A stretch of DNA of 64,000 bases, from NCBI RefSeq assembly GCF_013349995.1, contig NZ_JABVXF010000009.1, positions 1 through 64,000 of the forward strand, in the 5' to 3' direction. Shown here in pieces: positions 26,607-34,894 of this stretch. Position 1 is the stretch's first letter. Each line of letters opens with the position of its first letter. The notes beneath the pieces are model-generated. The model was not told where the DNA came from. It worked only from the letters and a program-made list of their open reading frames with translations, and did not search any database. Made by a program: the position numbers and the translations under genes. Source of the DNA: Pseudoalteromonas sp. 0303. GTDB taxonomy: Bacteria > Pseudomonadota > Gammaproteobacteria > Enterobacterales > Alteromonadaceae.

Positions 26607-27624
26607 TTACAGTTAACGACGTTGAAGAATCTTTTTTTTGTGAATAAGGGACCCCTCCACTACAATCAGCTTTTCCAACAGCAACTAACATAATTACTCT
26701 CTTGTATGTAGGTAGGTTTAAAATACTGTTTATCTCTTTATTCTTTTTGTCATTCTCTGGCCAGTTAAGAACACAAGTATTAAAACCAAAATTTTCAAAA
26801 GCCAAAAGTAACATCATAGAAGATAAAGATGCATCTATGTAAATAAGATGCCTGTCCCTTTCCAAGTAATAACCAGAATAGTCACCAATAACAACCATCA
26901 GACTTGGTATATTATCAGCAAAGCCTGTTACACCACCTGGTAACTTTAGTAATTTAGCTAACAAATCCTTATTATCGACGAAACGATATTCAAAAGACTG
27001 CCTATTACACGCACTGGGCGCCTGCAATGATATATCCACAACCCTCTTTACAATGTCTATTGAAGGAGAACTGTTTTTTTCAAACCATCTCACAGAGGCT
27101 CTTTTATAAACTAGCTCCTCAAATTCAGAGCGGTGCTCAAGATCTGGTTTAGCTTTATGTAGGTAGGGTATTTTACTCGAGGATTTAGGGAGGTAATTTA
27201 TACTTTGAAATAATTTTAAGCTAGATTGGATTTTTCTATGGTCTAGTTTTACAACTCGAAAGTACTCCGTTAACACACTAAAAGCCCAGTCTAGCTCTGA
27301 AGTAGCAGATTGTGAACTAGATGAACACCCTTTAAATGTCTCCACCGTTTCTTCAATATAATCAGTAGCGAACTCAGGCTTGCGAGGTTGCATAATCAGC
27401 CCTTTTTCTAGCCTATGAATATTTCTCCTAAGCAAAGAGTTAGATTGTTTCTTCTTTTTAGCTATCAAATTAAAGCGACGCAGCCCCGACAAAAGGGCTG
27501 TTTGTTCAAATGTGTAACTTCTGCTAAAAAGAAAATAAAATTTTGCTAAAACAAAGTTAAAACTGCAAACGTTTAAAATAAAACGCTTGCAGGTTGACTT
27601 TAATTTAGAAAGCTTGTGCTTCAT
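26599..27624 (-). CDS. Nitroreductase-family protein in the polysaccharide locus
   Basis: I take the ATG at 27624 (341 residues), two bases after the stop of the export gene; the longer ORF to 27693 runs inside that gene. The N-terminal about 170 residues are basic and helical. The nitroreductase fold follows: YKRASVRWFEKNSS, SLQAPSACNRQSFEYRFV, LMVVIGDYSGYY, YIDASLSSMMLLLAFENFGFNTCVLNWP. The RxSxRxF and SAxNxQ patterns are FMN contacts in the family. Similar proteins occur in polysaccharide clusters; their role is not known to me. A flavin-dependent role in making or modifying a sugar precursor is possible. Confidence 0.72.
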   Translation of the reverse strand: MKHKLSKLKSTCKRFILNVCSFNFVLAKFYFLFSRSYTFEQTALLSGLRRFNLIAKKKKQSNSLLRRNIHRLEKGLIMQPRKPEFATDYIEETVETFKGCSSSSQSATSELDWAFSVLTEYFRVVKLDHRKIQSSLKLFQSINYLPKSSSKIPYLHKAKPDLEHRSEFEELVYKRASVRWFEKNSSPSIDIVKRVVDISLQAPSACNRQSFEYRFVDNKDLLAKLLKLPGGVTGFADNIPSLMVVIGDYSGYYLERDRHLIYIDASLSSMMLLLAFENFGFNTCVLNWPENDKKNKEINSILNLPTYKRVIMLVAVGKADCSGGVPYSQKKDSSTSLTVNE

Positions 27625-27626
27625 GC

Positions 27627-30323
27627 TTACAACGAGCTTATCGCAGCAACAGCAATACCTAATTGATATAATATTTGAGTTGCTGAACTCCAAAGAGTCA
27701 AGTTATCAATGTGGTCAGTATTAAGTGGCACCACGATCGTATCACCAGGGGATAGCTGCACCTTATTTTCAACAGCAAACCATGACGAAGTTTCAGGAAT
27801 TTCAACTAAACCACTTGCTTTAATTATATAAATTTTTTCTTCATCAGCTCTTTGCTTAAGGCCACCACTACGGTTTATGTAATCATTTAATGTAAGCTCA
27901 GAATCATATAAATGAGAACTAGAGAAGTTAACTTCACCTACTACATTAACACTTACACTTTTACTCGGAATGTATAGTGCATCACCATTCTCCAATGCTA
28001 AACTTTTCTTTCCAGCTAAGATGTCAGGCAAGTCAATAACCAGTCTTCCAACAGCCTTAACTTTTGATAAATCCTCTATTAAGTTGTTCATATCTTGGTA
28101 CGATAAGCTAGCTTCTGTGATAGAGGTATTAAAACTTTTTGCCGCAATATCACGCCTTAACTCTTGAGAAAGTTTAATTAACTCTTGCTGTTGCTTATTC
28201 TGTATTGATAAACGGGTGAATACAGCTGAATTAGGGCTTGAAAATTGAGTTAAGCCACCGGCTCTATCAATAAGTTGAGAGAGTGATTCACCTTTTTTTA
28301 TGCTATATGTACCAGGAAAGCGAACTTCTCCAAAAAGTTTAACTTTGATATCTTCTTGCCAATTTGGTTTTGGAAAGATATTAATACTATCTTTACTAAT
28401 TAACTGGAAACCTTCTCTATCTGCTTTAGTTAGCTCTGATAATAGCTCTATATTAATATGCTCAACATCGTGATCCTGCCCATAAACCAACCTTGTTATT
28501 TCTGAGCTTTCTAAATAGGCTGACTCTTTAAGCCCACCAGCAGCAATGATTGCGTTACGAACAGAAGTATTCTTAGCTAGTGGGTACAAACCAGGAAAAG
28601 AAACTTCTCCACGAATCGTAAAAGTATCCACTTTATCGCCAAGCAAACTTTGTTCTTTTAGTTTTGCAATTATTGGCTGAAGCAACTTTGTTCTACTAAA
28701 AAAAGCTAAATCGCTCTCAGGCAGATTTTCTTCTTCGCCAAAACTCAGCCCACTAAAGTTTGAAGCAATTTGATTTTGCTCCTCTTCAGCATCTTTTACG
28801 TTCTTTTTAGATAATGACTCTAAACCAATAAAGTCATAAAACTTTCTTTGCTCAAATGCATTCCACAACTTAAGCTGTTCTTTTCGCTCTATTTGCTCTT
28901 GAGTCAGTGCAGCGTTTGACATTGCTAGCTGCTCATTTTCTCTAGATAAATAGCGGCTAAAAACGAGTACTTTATCTTTAGATTGTAATGCTAGATCATG
29001 CTCTAAATCACCATTCAATGCCTTTAATAATGAGAATTGATAAAGTTCAATATCGCCTTTTTCATTTATCTCACGTACTAATAATGAATAATCATAATCT
29101 GCTATTGGTAATACATCTGTTTTAATCGAATTAAATAGATCACTAATTCTTTGGCCCTCGTTCCAAGCTAAGTTACCTGGGTACGTTACAGCACCAATTA
29201 AAGTAACAACTTTGTCTAGTTGTTCACTTGAAGAAGGTATATTGATTACATCACCATTCTGAGGGGTATATTGATTGGCCATTGCAAGGTTTATCTGTAG
29301 TACTGTTTTATCACTGTTTCCTGTATACCTTTCAATTACAGTACCCTGGGGGTAAGCTGACGCATTTAATCCACCCGCCATCTTCATTAAATCTTTATTA
29401 GACTCCCCACCTTTTAATTCATAAATTGCAGGACGTCTAACGTCACCTTTAATTGTCACCTGTTCACCTACGGCAGGAATAAAGACTACATCTCCAGGTT
29501 TAAGCATGACATCATCAGTGCTATCACCTTGAATTAATAGATCATAAAGATCTAATGTTTTTATCGTTTTACCAGCACGTTTAAGTTGAACCTTCCTCAA
29601 AGAGCCTATTTCAGAAATACCACCACTAACAAACAGTGCGTGTGTTATTGATGATAGTGATGGAACTGTGTAAGCCCCTGGCTTGTGTGCCTCACCCAAA
29701 ACCATAATACGAATGGTACGAGTTTTACCCATCGACACAAAAACATCAGTACCGATCATTTCATTTTTAACTTTAGCTTTAATTAAGTTAACAACATCAC
29801 GGTACTCCATACCAGCGACGGTTACAGGCTTAAGATTTGAAATACTAAGACGGCCTTCACGATCAATCGTTACTTCTTCAGATAAAGTCTCTTTGCCAAA
29901 AAAGTTTACACTAACAGTGTCTCCAGCCCCCACTATATAACTATCAGGAACAAGAGCATTCTCAGGTGGCGCAAATGAGGTTGGTTGCCCAGAAAAAAGT
30001 TCATAGCCAAATGGCTCAATGCTCTCTTCTTTTGGCTTATAGCGCTCCTCTTCAATGGTAAATTGCTCTTGTGAGGTTGCAAACGGATCTCTTGGTAATA
30101 CTGATGGCTCATCAGTGACAACTTCTGAAGAACTACGATTACTATCGCTCAGAAGGCTCATATCTAAGCCATACTTCTTAGCAAGCACTTGCTGCTGAGC
30201 TTTGGGTAGCTTTTTAAATTGTTCAATTTGTTGTTTTGTTGGGGATACAGATTGCGCATGAGCAACTGAATATAAAAAAGAATTGAGCAAAAATATTGCC
30301 ATCAACAACTTAAAAAACTTCAC
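27627..30323 (-). CDS. Polysaccharide export protein with multiple SLBB domains (Wza-like)
   Basis: The 898-residue protein has a signal peptide (about 1-24, SVAHA-QSV) and no lipobox. A Gln/Lys-rich helix follows, then the poly-export domain (about 125-205, SYIVGAGDTVSVNFFGKETLSEEVTIDREG) and several SLBB units (IRIMVLGEAHKPGAYTVPSL, VTIKGDVRRPAIYELKGG, FTIRGEVSFPGLYPLAKN, KVKLFGEVRFPGTYSIKKG, SVNVVGEVNFSSSHLYD). The C-terminal end has a hydrophobic helix (LYQLGIAVAAISSL). It would form the periplasm-to-outer-membrane exit for the polymer. It is the first gene of the locus, and the 100 bases before it should hold the main promoter. Confidence 0.88.
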   Translation of the reverse strand: MKFFKLLMAIFLLNSFLYSVAHAQSVSPTKQQIEQFKKLPKAQQQVLAKKYGLDMSLLSDSNRSSSEVVTDEPSVLPRDPFATSQEQFTIEEERYKPKEESIEPFGYELFSGQPTSFAPPENALVPDSYIVGAGDTVSVNFFGKETLSEEVTIDREGRLSISNLKPVTVAGMEYRDVVNLIKAKVKNEMIGTDVFVSMGKTRTIRIMVLGEAHKPGAYTVPSLSSITHALFVSGGISEIGSLRKVQLKRAGKTIKTLDLYDLLIQGDSTDDVMLKPGDVVFIPAVGEQVTIKGDVRRPAIYELKGGESNKDLMKMAGGLNASAYPQGTVIERYTGNSDKTVLQINLAMANQYTPQNGDVINIPSSSEQLDKVVTLIGAVTYPGNLAWNEGQRISDLFNSIKTDVLPIADYDYSLLVREINEKGDIELYQFSLLKALNGDLEHDLALQSKDKVLVFSRYLSRENEQLAMSNAALTQEQIERKEQLKLWNAFEQRKFYDFIGLESLSKKNVKDAEEEQNQIASNFSGLSFGEEENLPESDLAFFSRTKLLQPIIAKLKEQSLLGDKVDTFTIRGEVSFPGLYPLAKNTSVRNAIIAAGGLKESAYLESSEITRLVYGQDHDVEHINIELLSELTKADREGFQLISKDSINIFPKPNWQEDIKVKLFGEVRFPGTYSIKKGESLSQLIDRAGGLTQFSSPNSAVFTRLSIQNKQQQELIKLSQELRRDIAAKSFNTSITEASLSYQDMNNLIEDLSKVKAVGRLVIDLPDILAGKKSLALENGDALYIPSKSVSVNVVGEVNFSSSHLYDSELTLNDYINRSGGLKQRADEEKIYIIKASGLVEIPETSSWFAVENKVQLSPGDTIVVPLNTDHIDNLTLWSSATQILYQLGIAVAAISSL

Positions 30324-30386
30324 AAAGTTTCCCTTCTAAGAAAATAAAGATAACCGCGGCATACTACATCATTTTTTGAGCAAAAA

Positions 30387-30412
30387 AAATGGGTAAACAA
30401 GTTTACCCATTT
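30387..30412 (-). terminator. Terminator of the DUF481 gene
   Basis: AAATGGGTAAAC (30387-30398) and GTTTACCCATTT (30401-30412) form a twelve-base perfect stem with a two-base loop (probably opened to four or more). The minus strand continues with eight T residues. It lies 17 bases after the stop of the outer-membrane protein gene. Confidence 0.88.
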
Positions 30413-30428
30413 ATAATTAACTCAAAAA

Positions 30429-31208
30429 TTAAAAACTATACACAAGCGTTAGTGACGTTTCTGTATCTGTGTTTTCTTTGTCATCAGCAACATCTGAGTT
30501 GTGAGTGATGTTGTAAGCTACTTTCATTTGTAGTGAGCCGTTGATCTTAGCAAGGATTGCAGACTCTGAACGTGTTTTAGTATTGGTATCACCATATTCA
30601 ACTGATACTAACTGAGTAAAACGTGCACTGTCTGAAATCTGCCAGTTGTAATCTACTTTACCTAGTGCGATTGCTTCACCTTCGCGCTCACCTGCAAGTG
30701 AGTTACCGTTGTCATCAACCTCAGTGCTGTCGTCTGGATATTGGAAGTACTTATAACCTGGACCGATTTCAGCATTTAGCCACATGTCAGAACGGTCGAT
30801 TAAGCGTAAACCGTAACCCGCTGAGATTACTGATTCATTACGATATGCACCAAAGTAATCAGATACGTGCGAACCGTAGATGAATAAGTGTGAGTGCTTT
30901 TCGTTTAATTTATAGTTACCTTGCGCTGAAATTGAGTACTTTTCGTTAGTACGCTGTGTTTCTTTTACACCTTGGTCGTTTTCGATCTCATCTTCTTTGT
31001 AGATGCCGTCTAACTTGTACTCGTTATTCCAGTTTTCTAGGTTATGTAATACCTTGATACCACCTTTAAGTGTGGTTGTTTCAGTGTTACCGCTTGTTAC
31101 GATAGCACCTAATTCACTGGTTACATCCCAAGTTTTGGCTTCATCTGCTGCGAATGCGCTAGTTGCAGCGCTTGCTGCAACTAGAATTGATAATGCTTTT
31201 AATTTCAT
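30429..31208 (-). CDS. DUF481 (YdiY-like) outer-membrane beta-barrel protein
   Basis: The 259-residue protein has a signal peptide (MKLKALSILVAASAATSAFA-ADE). Its strands alternate in beta-barrel style: WDVTSELGAIVTSGNTETTTLKGGIKVLHNLENWNNEYKL at the start and MKVAYNITHNSD ... TETSLTLVYSF at the end, with a C-terminal Phe as an outer-membrane insertion signal. The G-N-T/S-xx-T-x-L-K motif marks DUF481. Its function is unknown; family members are linked to salt or acid stress. A gap of 37 bases separates it from mscS on the same strand, so they may share a transcript. Confidence 0.88.
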   Translation of the reverse strand: MKLKALSILVAASAATSAFAADEAKTWDVTSELGAIVTSGNTETTTLKGGIKVLHNLENWNNEYKLDGIYKEDEIENDQGVKETQRTNEKYSISAQGNYKLNEKHSHLFIYGSHVSDYFGAYRNESVISAGYGLRLIDRSDMWLNAEIGPGYKYFQYPDDSTEVDDNGNSLAGEREGEAIALGKVDYNWQISDSARFTQLVSVEYGDTNTKTRSESAILAKINGSLQMKVAYNITHNSDVADDKENTDTETSLTLVYSF

Positions 31209-31245
31209 TAAAAAATAACCTTTACTACTTGTACGTTAGACTTAA

Positions 31246-32064
31246 TTAGTCTTCTTTGTGCAAATGAACATCCATTTGCGGGAATGGGATTGTGATGTTG
31301 GCATCGTCTAGTGCGATCTTAATGTTTTCCATTAAGTCGAAATACGTTGGCCAGTAATCAGCTGAGTTAACCCAAGGGCGAACTACAAAGTTTACACTTG
31401 AATCTGCAAGCTCAGATACCGCTACTGTGTATGCTGGGTCTTTTAATAAGCGCTCTTCTTTATCTAAAACTGATTTAAGTACTGCCTTTGCTTCTTTAAG
31501 ATCTGCATCGTAACCAACACCGATTACTAAATCGATACGACGAGTTGATTCACGAGAGAAATTTGTAATTGGGCTGCCCATAATTGATGAGTTAGGCATG
31601 ATAATTACTTTGTTGTCTGGTGTACGTAATTCTGTAGAGAAAATTTCGATTTTCTTAACTGTGCCCGCTTTACCACCTGCTTCTACATAGTCACCTGATT
31701 TGAAAGGGCGAAGTAAGATGATTAAAACACCTGATGCAAAGTTAGATAATGAGCCTTGTAATGCTAAACCTACTGCTAAACCAGCCGCACCTAAAATAGC
31801 AATGAATGATGTAGTTTCAATACCAAGTTGAGATAGTGCCATTAAGATTGTTGCAGCAAATACAATTGCATAGACAATGCTAGCAACAAATGAACCTACA
31901 GCTTTATCGACTTTCTTTTTATCAAATGCTTTTTCAGTTAAGCCTTCGCAGAATTTAGCGATGCGACCACCGATGAAGAAAATGATTAGCGCTAGAACCG
32001 CCTGAACGGCGTAATGTATGATTAAACCTGAATTCTCGTTGATCCAGTTCATTATTGTATCCAT
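31246..32064 (-). CDS. mscS: Small-conductance mechanosensitive channel MscS
   Basis: The 272-residue protein has three N-terminal helices (about residues 17-38, 60-80 and 86-115). The third, pore-lining helix is AILGAAGLAVGLALQGSLSNFASGVLIILLRPF, with the alternating Gly/Ala pattern of MscS. The beta domain follows (GDYVEAGGKAGTVKKIEIFSTELRTPDNKVIIMPNS), and the C-terminal alpha/beta domain ends FPQMDVHL. It would release solutes on hypo-osmotic shock. A very good ribosome site (AGGAGAGAAC) precedes the ATG at 32064. Confidence 0.95.
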   Translation of the reverse strand: MDTIMNWINENSGLIIHYAVQAVLALIIFFIGGRIAKFCEGLTEKAFDKKKVDKAVGSFVASIVYAIVFAATILMALSQLGIETTSFIAILGAAGLAVGLALQGSLSNFASGVLIILLRPFKSGDYVEAGGKAGTVKKIEIFSTELRTPDNKVIIMPNSSIMGSPITNFSRESTRRIDLVIGVGYDADLKEAKAVLKSVLDKEERLLKDPAYTVAVSELADSSVNFVVRPWVNSADYWPTYFDLMENIKIALDDANITIPFPQMDVHLHKED

Positions 32065-32282
32065 GTTCTCTCCTGAAGTTCATTTTTAGCATAACGCTGT
32101 ACAAATTATATATGATCTTTGGTTAAAAAATCATTAAATTACGCATAAAACTACGAAATGAGTATTTGCTCAATTACAAAAGTCGCAAGTCTAATCTGCG
32201 AAACTGAACGCGAGCTGACCATTGATAGTTTTCTGAATTTTCTGAAGTAAATAAGTTTTTTTTACTTTTTTCAATTTAGGGC

Positions 32283-32311
32283 TTCACAAGCCAACCTTAA
32301 TTATGTAATAT
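32283..32311 (+). promoter_or_regulatory. Promoter of tRNA-His
   Basis: A -35 box TTCACA (32283-32288), a 17-base spacer and a -10 box TAATAT (32306-32311) are followed by a GC-rich discriminator GCGCGCC, as in promoters under stringent control of stable RNA genes. It lies about 30 bases before the tRNA. Confidence 0.8.
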
Positions 32312-32342
32312 GCGCGCCACACCAAACGAGGTGTATCTCAGT

Positions 32343-32419
32343 GGCGGCTGTAGCTCAGTTGGTAGAGCCCCGGATTGTGATTCCGGTTGTCGTGGGTTCA
32401 AGCCCCATCAGTCGCCCCA
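32343..32419 (+). tRNA. tRNA-His (anticodon GTG)
   Basis: The acceptor stem GCGGCTG (32344-32350) pairs with CAGTCGC (32409-32415), with an extra G at -1 (32343) as required for His tRNA. The D arm TAGCTCAGTTGGTAGAG, anticodon loop TTGTGAT (GTG at 32377-32379), T loop TTCAAGC, discriminator C and an encoded CCA (32417-32419) are all present. Confidence 0.97.
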
Positions 32420-32518
32420 CTTCTCCCCCCTTTGTAAATTCCTATATTTTCTTAAATATTTTTTATTTTGAATTTCAAGATTTAGTTTTATCTTCAATAC
32501 CTGTTTTCAATTCGAAAA

Positions 32519-32737
32519 GCCGTCAGCTTTCAGCTGTCAGTTTTGAGCCGAACTGTGTTGTTTGTGGGTACCGTATTGATTTGTCGTCTGGGTGTTGAAT
32601 GTAAGACGCGCCAAGCAAGCGTGACGCCTACATGGTAAGATGCGTTTTAACGCCGAACAGATCGGACCTAATCACGGCTAAAGCCGTTCCCACGAGATGC
32701 GAAATATTGTAGGTGTGAAATTTATTTCACGCGAAAG
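32519..32737. repeat. Dispersed intergenic repeat, left copy (flanks nagP)
   Basis: It shares blocks with 34329-34448 in the same orientation: GCCGTCAGCTTTCAGC then GTCAGTTTTGAGCCGA, GTGTTGAATGTAA, ACGCGCCAAGCAAGCGTGAC + GCCTAC, and ATTGTAGG.GTGAA..TTTATTT. The left copy is longer because of extra sequence between blocks. It contains REP-like inverted motifs GTGACGCCTAC and GTAGGTGTGA. Confidence 0.8.
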
Positions 32738-32779
32738 CCTAGCACCTAGAGCCTATCCCCTAATACCTAGCGCCTAATT
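32738..32779. repeat. Degenerate heptamer tandem, six CCTANNN units
   Basis: Six contiguous 7-base units each begin CCTA: CCTAGCA, CCTAGAG, CCTATCC, CCTAATA, CCTAGCG, CCTAATT. Only the first four bases are fixed. The 7-base period equals that of the other tandem arrays in this window. Confidence 0.75.
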
Positions 32780-32798
32780 TTTCAAACCCCAAACAAAA

Positions 32799-32820
32799 AA
32801 TGCCACCTTTCGGTGGCATT
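32799..32820 (-). terminator. Terminator of nagP
   Basis: AATGCCACC (32799-32807) and GGTGGCATT (32812-32820) make a nine-base stem around TTTC, followed on the minus strand by six T residues. It lies about 80 bases after the nagP stop. Confidence 0.85.
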
Positions 32821-32902
32821 ACACACGGGATTATTTCTATTTACTAGAAATGCTTTTCAAAGTTCAAGGCGGTGCGCTTTTCACCCAACCTCAAACTCAT
32901 AA

Positions 32903-34189
32903 TTACTTCCAACTTTTCATCTTATGACCTTTAACAGCATAGAAAAGTATGAATAAATAACAAGGCAACATCACAATATAAGCCATTTGTTGTGCTTCTG
33001 CGCTTTTTACGCCGCCACTTGCCAGGCCCCAAAATAATGGACCAAATGCGCCACCGGCTATGCCCATAACGAGCAGACCAGAGCCTACACTAGTTAGCTT
33101 GCCTAAACCAGATAATGCTAACGGCCAAACTGCAGGCCAAACAATCGCGTTTGCAAAGCCTAGCACAGCAATGAGCAATAAGGTATCAGGTAGTACCGAT
33201 TTTAGGCCAAACAATGTTGATATAAATACAGTTTCATTGCTACCTGTAACTATCGCTAGAGTTAACACACAACCCAGTACCGCTGAAATTGTCAGCGCTG
33301 TTTGCTGCGATAAGACTCTTGGAATAAGTAAAATCCCTAAAAAGTAACCTAGCACCATACAACCCATGGTGTACGATGTCATAACACTGTATTTTTCAAC
33401 ACCTAAAGACAACGCAAAGCTACCAATGGTATCACCTGCGATAACCTCAACGGCTACATAAACAAAAAGTGCCACTATTCCTAATGCAAGGCTCGGATGG
33501 CTTAACGCTTCTTTTACTTGCCCTGGTTTTTGTTCATCAACGTCGTCATAAATTAACTCTGGTAATGGCATTTTAGTAACTGCAAAGCCGAGTATACCAA
33601 TAAAAATAGCCATCCCTAAATACGGTAATATTAAGCCATTGGCCATGGCATCAATATCAGCTTGGCTAAGCTCTTTACCTACAAAGCCTTTAAAATCGCT
33701 GAGTATCAGTGCGGTAAACACAATCGGCGCAACAACACCTGCACCTTTATTCAATATACCCATAATACTAACGCGAGCCGCGGCTGATTCTTCTGGGCCG
33801 ATTCTTACTACGTATGGGTTAACCGCTGTTTGTAATAACGTTTGCCCTGCTCCCATAACAAGCTGCGCGAATAAAAACAGTGCAAAAACTTGCGTTTTTG
33901 CAGCAGGAATAAACAGTAAACCCGCCACCATCATGGTCGCCATACCCAGCGCCATACCGTTTTTATAACCTACCTTTTTGATGATCATCGCCGAAGGTAG
34001 GGCCGTAAAAGTCACGGCGATATAAAACGAGAAAATAATCAGCGATGCCTGAAACGGTGAAAGCTGCAAAATTTGCTGTAAAAATGGCATCAGTGAACCA
34101 TTTAACCATGTAGCAAAACCCAGTATAAAAAACAGCGTTGCAACAATCGCCATAGGCACAACACTGCTTTGTTTATTCATTTCAGACAT
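32903..34189 (-). CDS. nagP: NagP/FucP-type sugar:proton symporter, probable N-acetylglucosamine permease
   Basis: The 428-residue MFS protein of the FucP branch has twelve helices. Early motifs are ATLFFILGFATWLNGSLMPFLQQIL and ALPSAMIIKKVGYKNGMALGM; QLVMGAGQTLLQTAVNPYVV, ESAAARVSIMGILNKGAGVVAPI and WPAVWPLALSGLGK follow. I took the second ATG (34189), since GGGAAA lies in front of it; the first ATG at 34201 adds four residues. A NagR-like operator lies about 100 bases upstream, the same as at the hexosaminidase gene. This makes import of GlcNAc from chitin breakdown likely. A related sugar cannot be excluded. Confidence 0.85.
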   Translation of the reverse strand: MSEMNKQSSVVPMAIVATLFFILGFATWLNGSLMPFLQQILQLSPFQASLIIFSFYIAVTFTALPSAMIIKKVGYKNGMALGMATMMVAGLLFIPAAKTQVFALFLFAQLVMGAGQTLLQTAVNPYVVRIGPEESAAARVSIMGILNKGAGVVAPIVFTALILSDFKGFVGKELSQADIDAMANGLILPYLGMAIFIGILGFAVTKMPLPELIYDDVDEQKPGQVKEALSHPSLALGIVALFVYVAVEVIAGDTIGSFALSLGVEKYSVMTSYTMGCMVLGYFLGILLIPRVLSQQTALTISAVLGCVLTLAIVTGSNETVFISTLFGLKSVLPDTLLLIAVLGFANAIVWPAVWPLALSGLGKLTSVGSGLLVMGIAGGAFGPLFWGLASGGVKSAEAQQMAYIVMLPCYLFILFYAVKGHKMKSWK

Positions 34190-34286
34190 AACATTTCCCA
34201 TAACAGCACAGTTCGACTCTACAGCGCTGCTGATTCAGATGATTATATAAAAGTGATATTAAACATTTATAACACTATCGCAACAA

Positions 34287-34308
34287 AAATGACAGCGCTG
34301 ACATATTT
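34287..34308. promoter_or_regulatory. NagR-like operator upstream of nagP
   Basis: The core TGACAGCGCTGACA (34290-34303) is a near-perfect palindrome about 100 bases before the nagP start. LacI-type NagR sites of chitin-utilising Alteromonadales have the form AATGACA-CGCTGTCATT. The hexosaminidase gene has the same element. Confidence 0.8.
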
Positions 34309-34328
34309 CTTTTAAGTGGTTTCTAGGA

Positions 34329-34448
34329 GCCGTCAGCTTTCAGCCGTCAGTTTTGAGCCGAAAGGTGTTGAATGTAAAACGCGCCAAGCAAGCGTGACGC
34401 CTACGAGGTGCGGGGTATTGTAGGCGTGAAGTTTATTTAGCGCGAAAG
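34329..34448. repeat. Dispersed intergenic repeat, right copy (flanks nagP)
   Basis: This is the shorter counterpart of 32519-32737, in the same orientation, sharing the same ordered blocks. It runs into the first of three tandem hairpin units at about 34419. Confidence 0.8.
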
Positions 34449-34840
34449 TAATTGCACAAAGAGGAGTAAATGAGAAAAGAATGAGGAAACCAAAGGAATA
34501 TTTATCTCTTAAGCGAAGCGCCTCTTAGCCTCTTTGTGCGATTAGTTATCTTTAATGTAGGCGTGAAATTTATTTCGCGCGAAAGTAATTGCACAAAGAG
34601 AAGTGAATGAGAAAAGAGTGAGGAAACCAAAAGAATATTTTTTACATCCTCTAAAGCGCAGCGTCTCTTGGCCTCTTTGTGCGATTAGTTATCTTTAATG
34701 AAGGCGTGAAATTTATTTCGCGCGAAAATATATTCACAAAGAGAAGTGAATGAGAAGAAAATGAGGAAGTAATAATAGTGCTCTTTTTCTGTAAGCGTAG
34801 CGCTCTCTTATCCTCTTTGTGAATATAAGTGGCTTAAAAC
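34419..34840. repeat. Three tandem ~140-base hairpin units
   Basis: Units start at 34419, 34556 and 34699 (137, 143 and about 140 bases). Each begins TGTAGGCGTGAA or TGAAGGCGTGAA, then a TTTATTT..CGCGAAA motif, then a long imperfect inverted repeat whose arms are TAATTGCACAAAGAG and CTCTTTGTGCGATTA. In the third unit both arms change together to ATATTCACAAAGAG and CTCTTTGTGAATAT, so pairing is kept. No ORF is supported. Confidence 0.85.
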
Positions 34841-34846
34841 AAAATA

Positions 34847-34874
34847 TGACGCCTACACTTTGCTGTAGGCGTCA
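34847..34874 (-). terminator. Terminator of the hexosaminidase gene, built from a repeat motif
   Basis: TGACGCCTACA (34847-34857) and TGTAGGCGTCA (34864-34874) form an eleven-base perfect stem 20 bases past the stop. The minus strand continues TATTTTGTTTT. The stem is the same GTAGGCGT motif that starts the upstream repeat units. Confidence 0.75.
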
Positions 34875-34894
34875 CATTTATTCATCGCAAAACA

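Larger units (their letters stand above)
32420..32902. other. Gap of 483 bases rich in repeats
   Basis: No gene is seen between tRNA-His and the nagP stop. The stretch 32420-32518 is AT-rich with nothing clear. From 32519 it holds a dispersed repeat copy, then a heptamer-periodic stretch and the nagP terminator, each listed separately. Short ORFs here are not supported. Confidence 0.7.

Noticed and set aside
27625-27693. Longer nitroreductase N-terminus (MEFSNSNII...)
   Set aside because: It is the out-of-frame end of the export protein gene.
32341-32598. Plus-strand ORF of 85 codons
   Set aside because: It begins in and reads through tRNA-His and continues into repeat DNA; there is no ribosome site or family likeness.
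32343-32902. Integrated element at tRNA-His
   Set aside because: No integrase gene and no repeat of the tRNA 3' end were found; the downstream DNA holds short repeats only.
34329-34894. Insertion sequence remnants
   Set aside because: No transposase-like reading frame and no target-site duplications were found; the repeats are short, structured and tandem.
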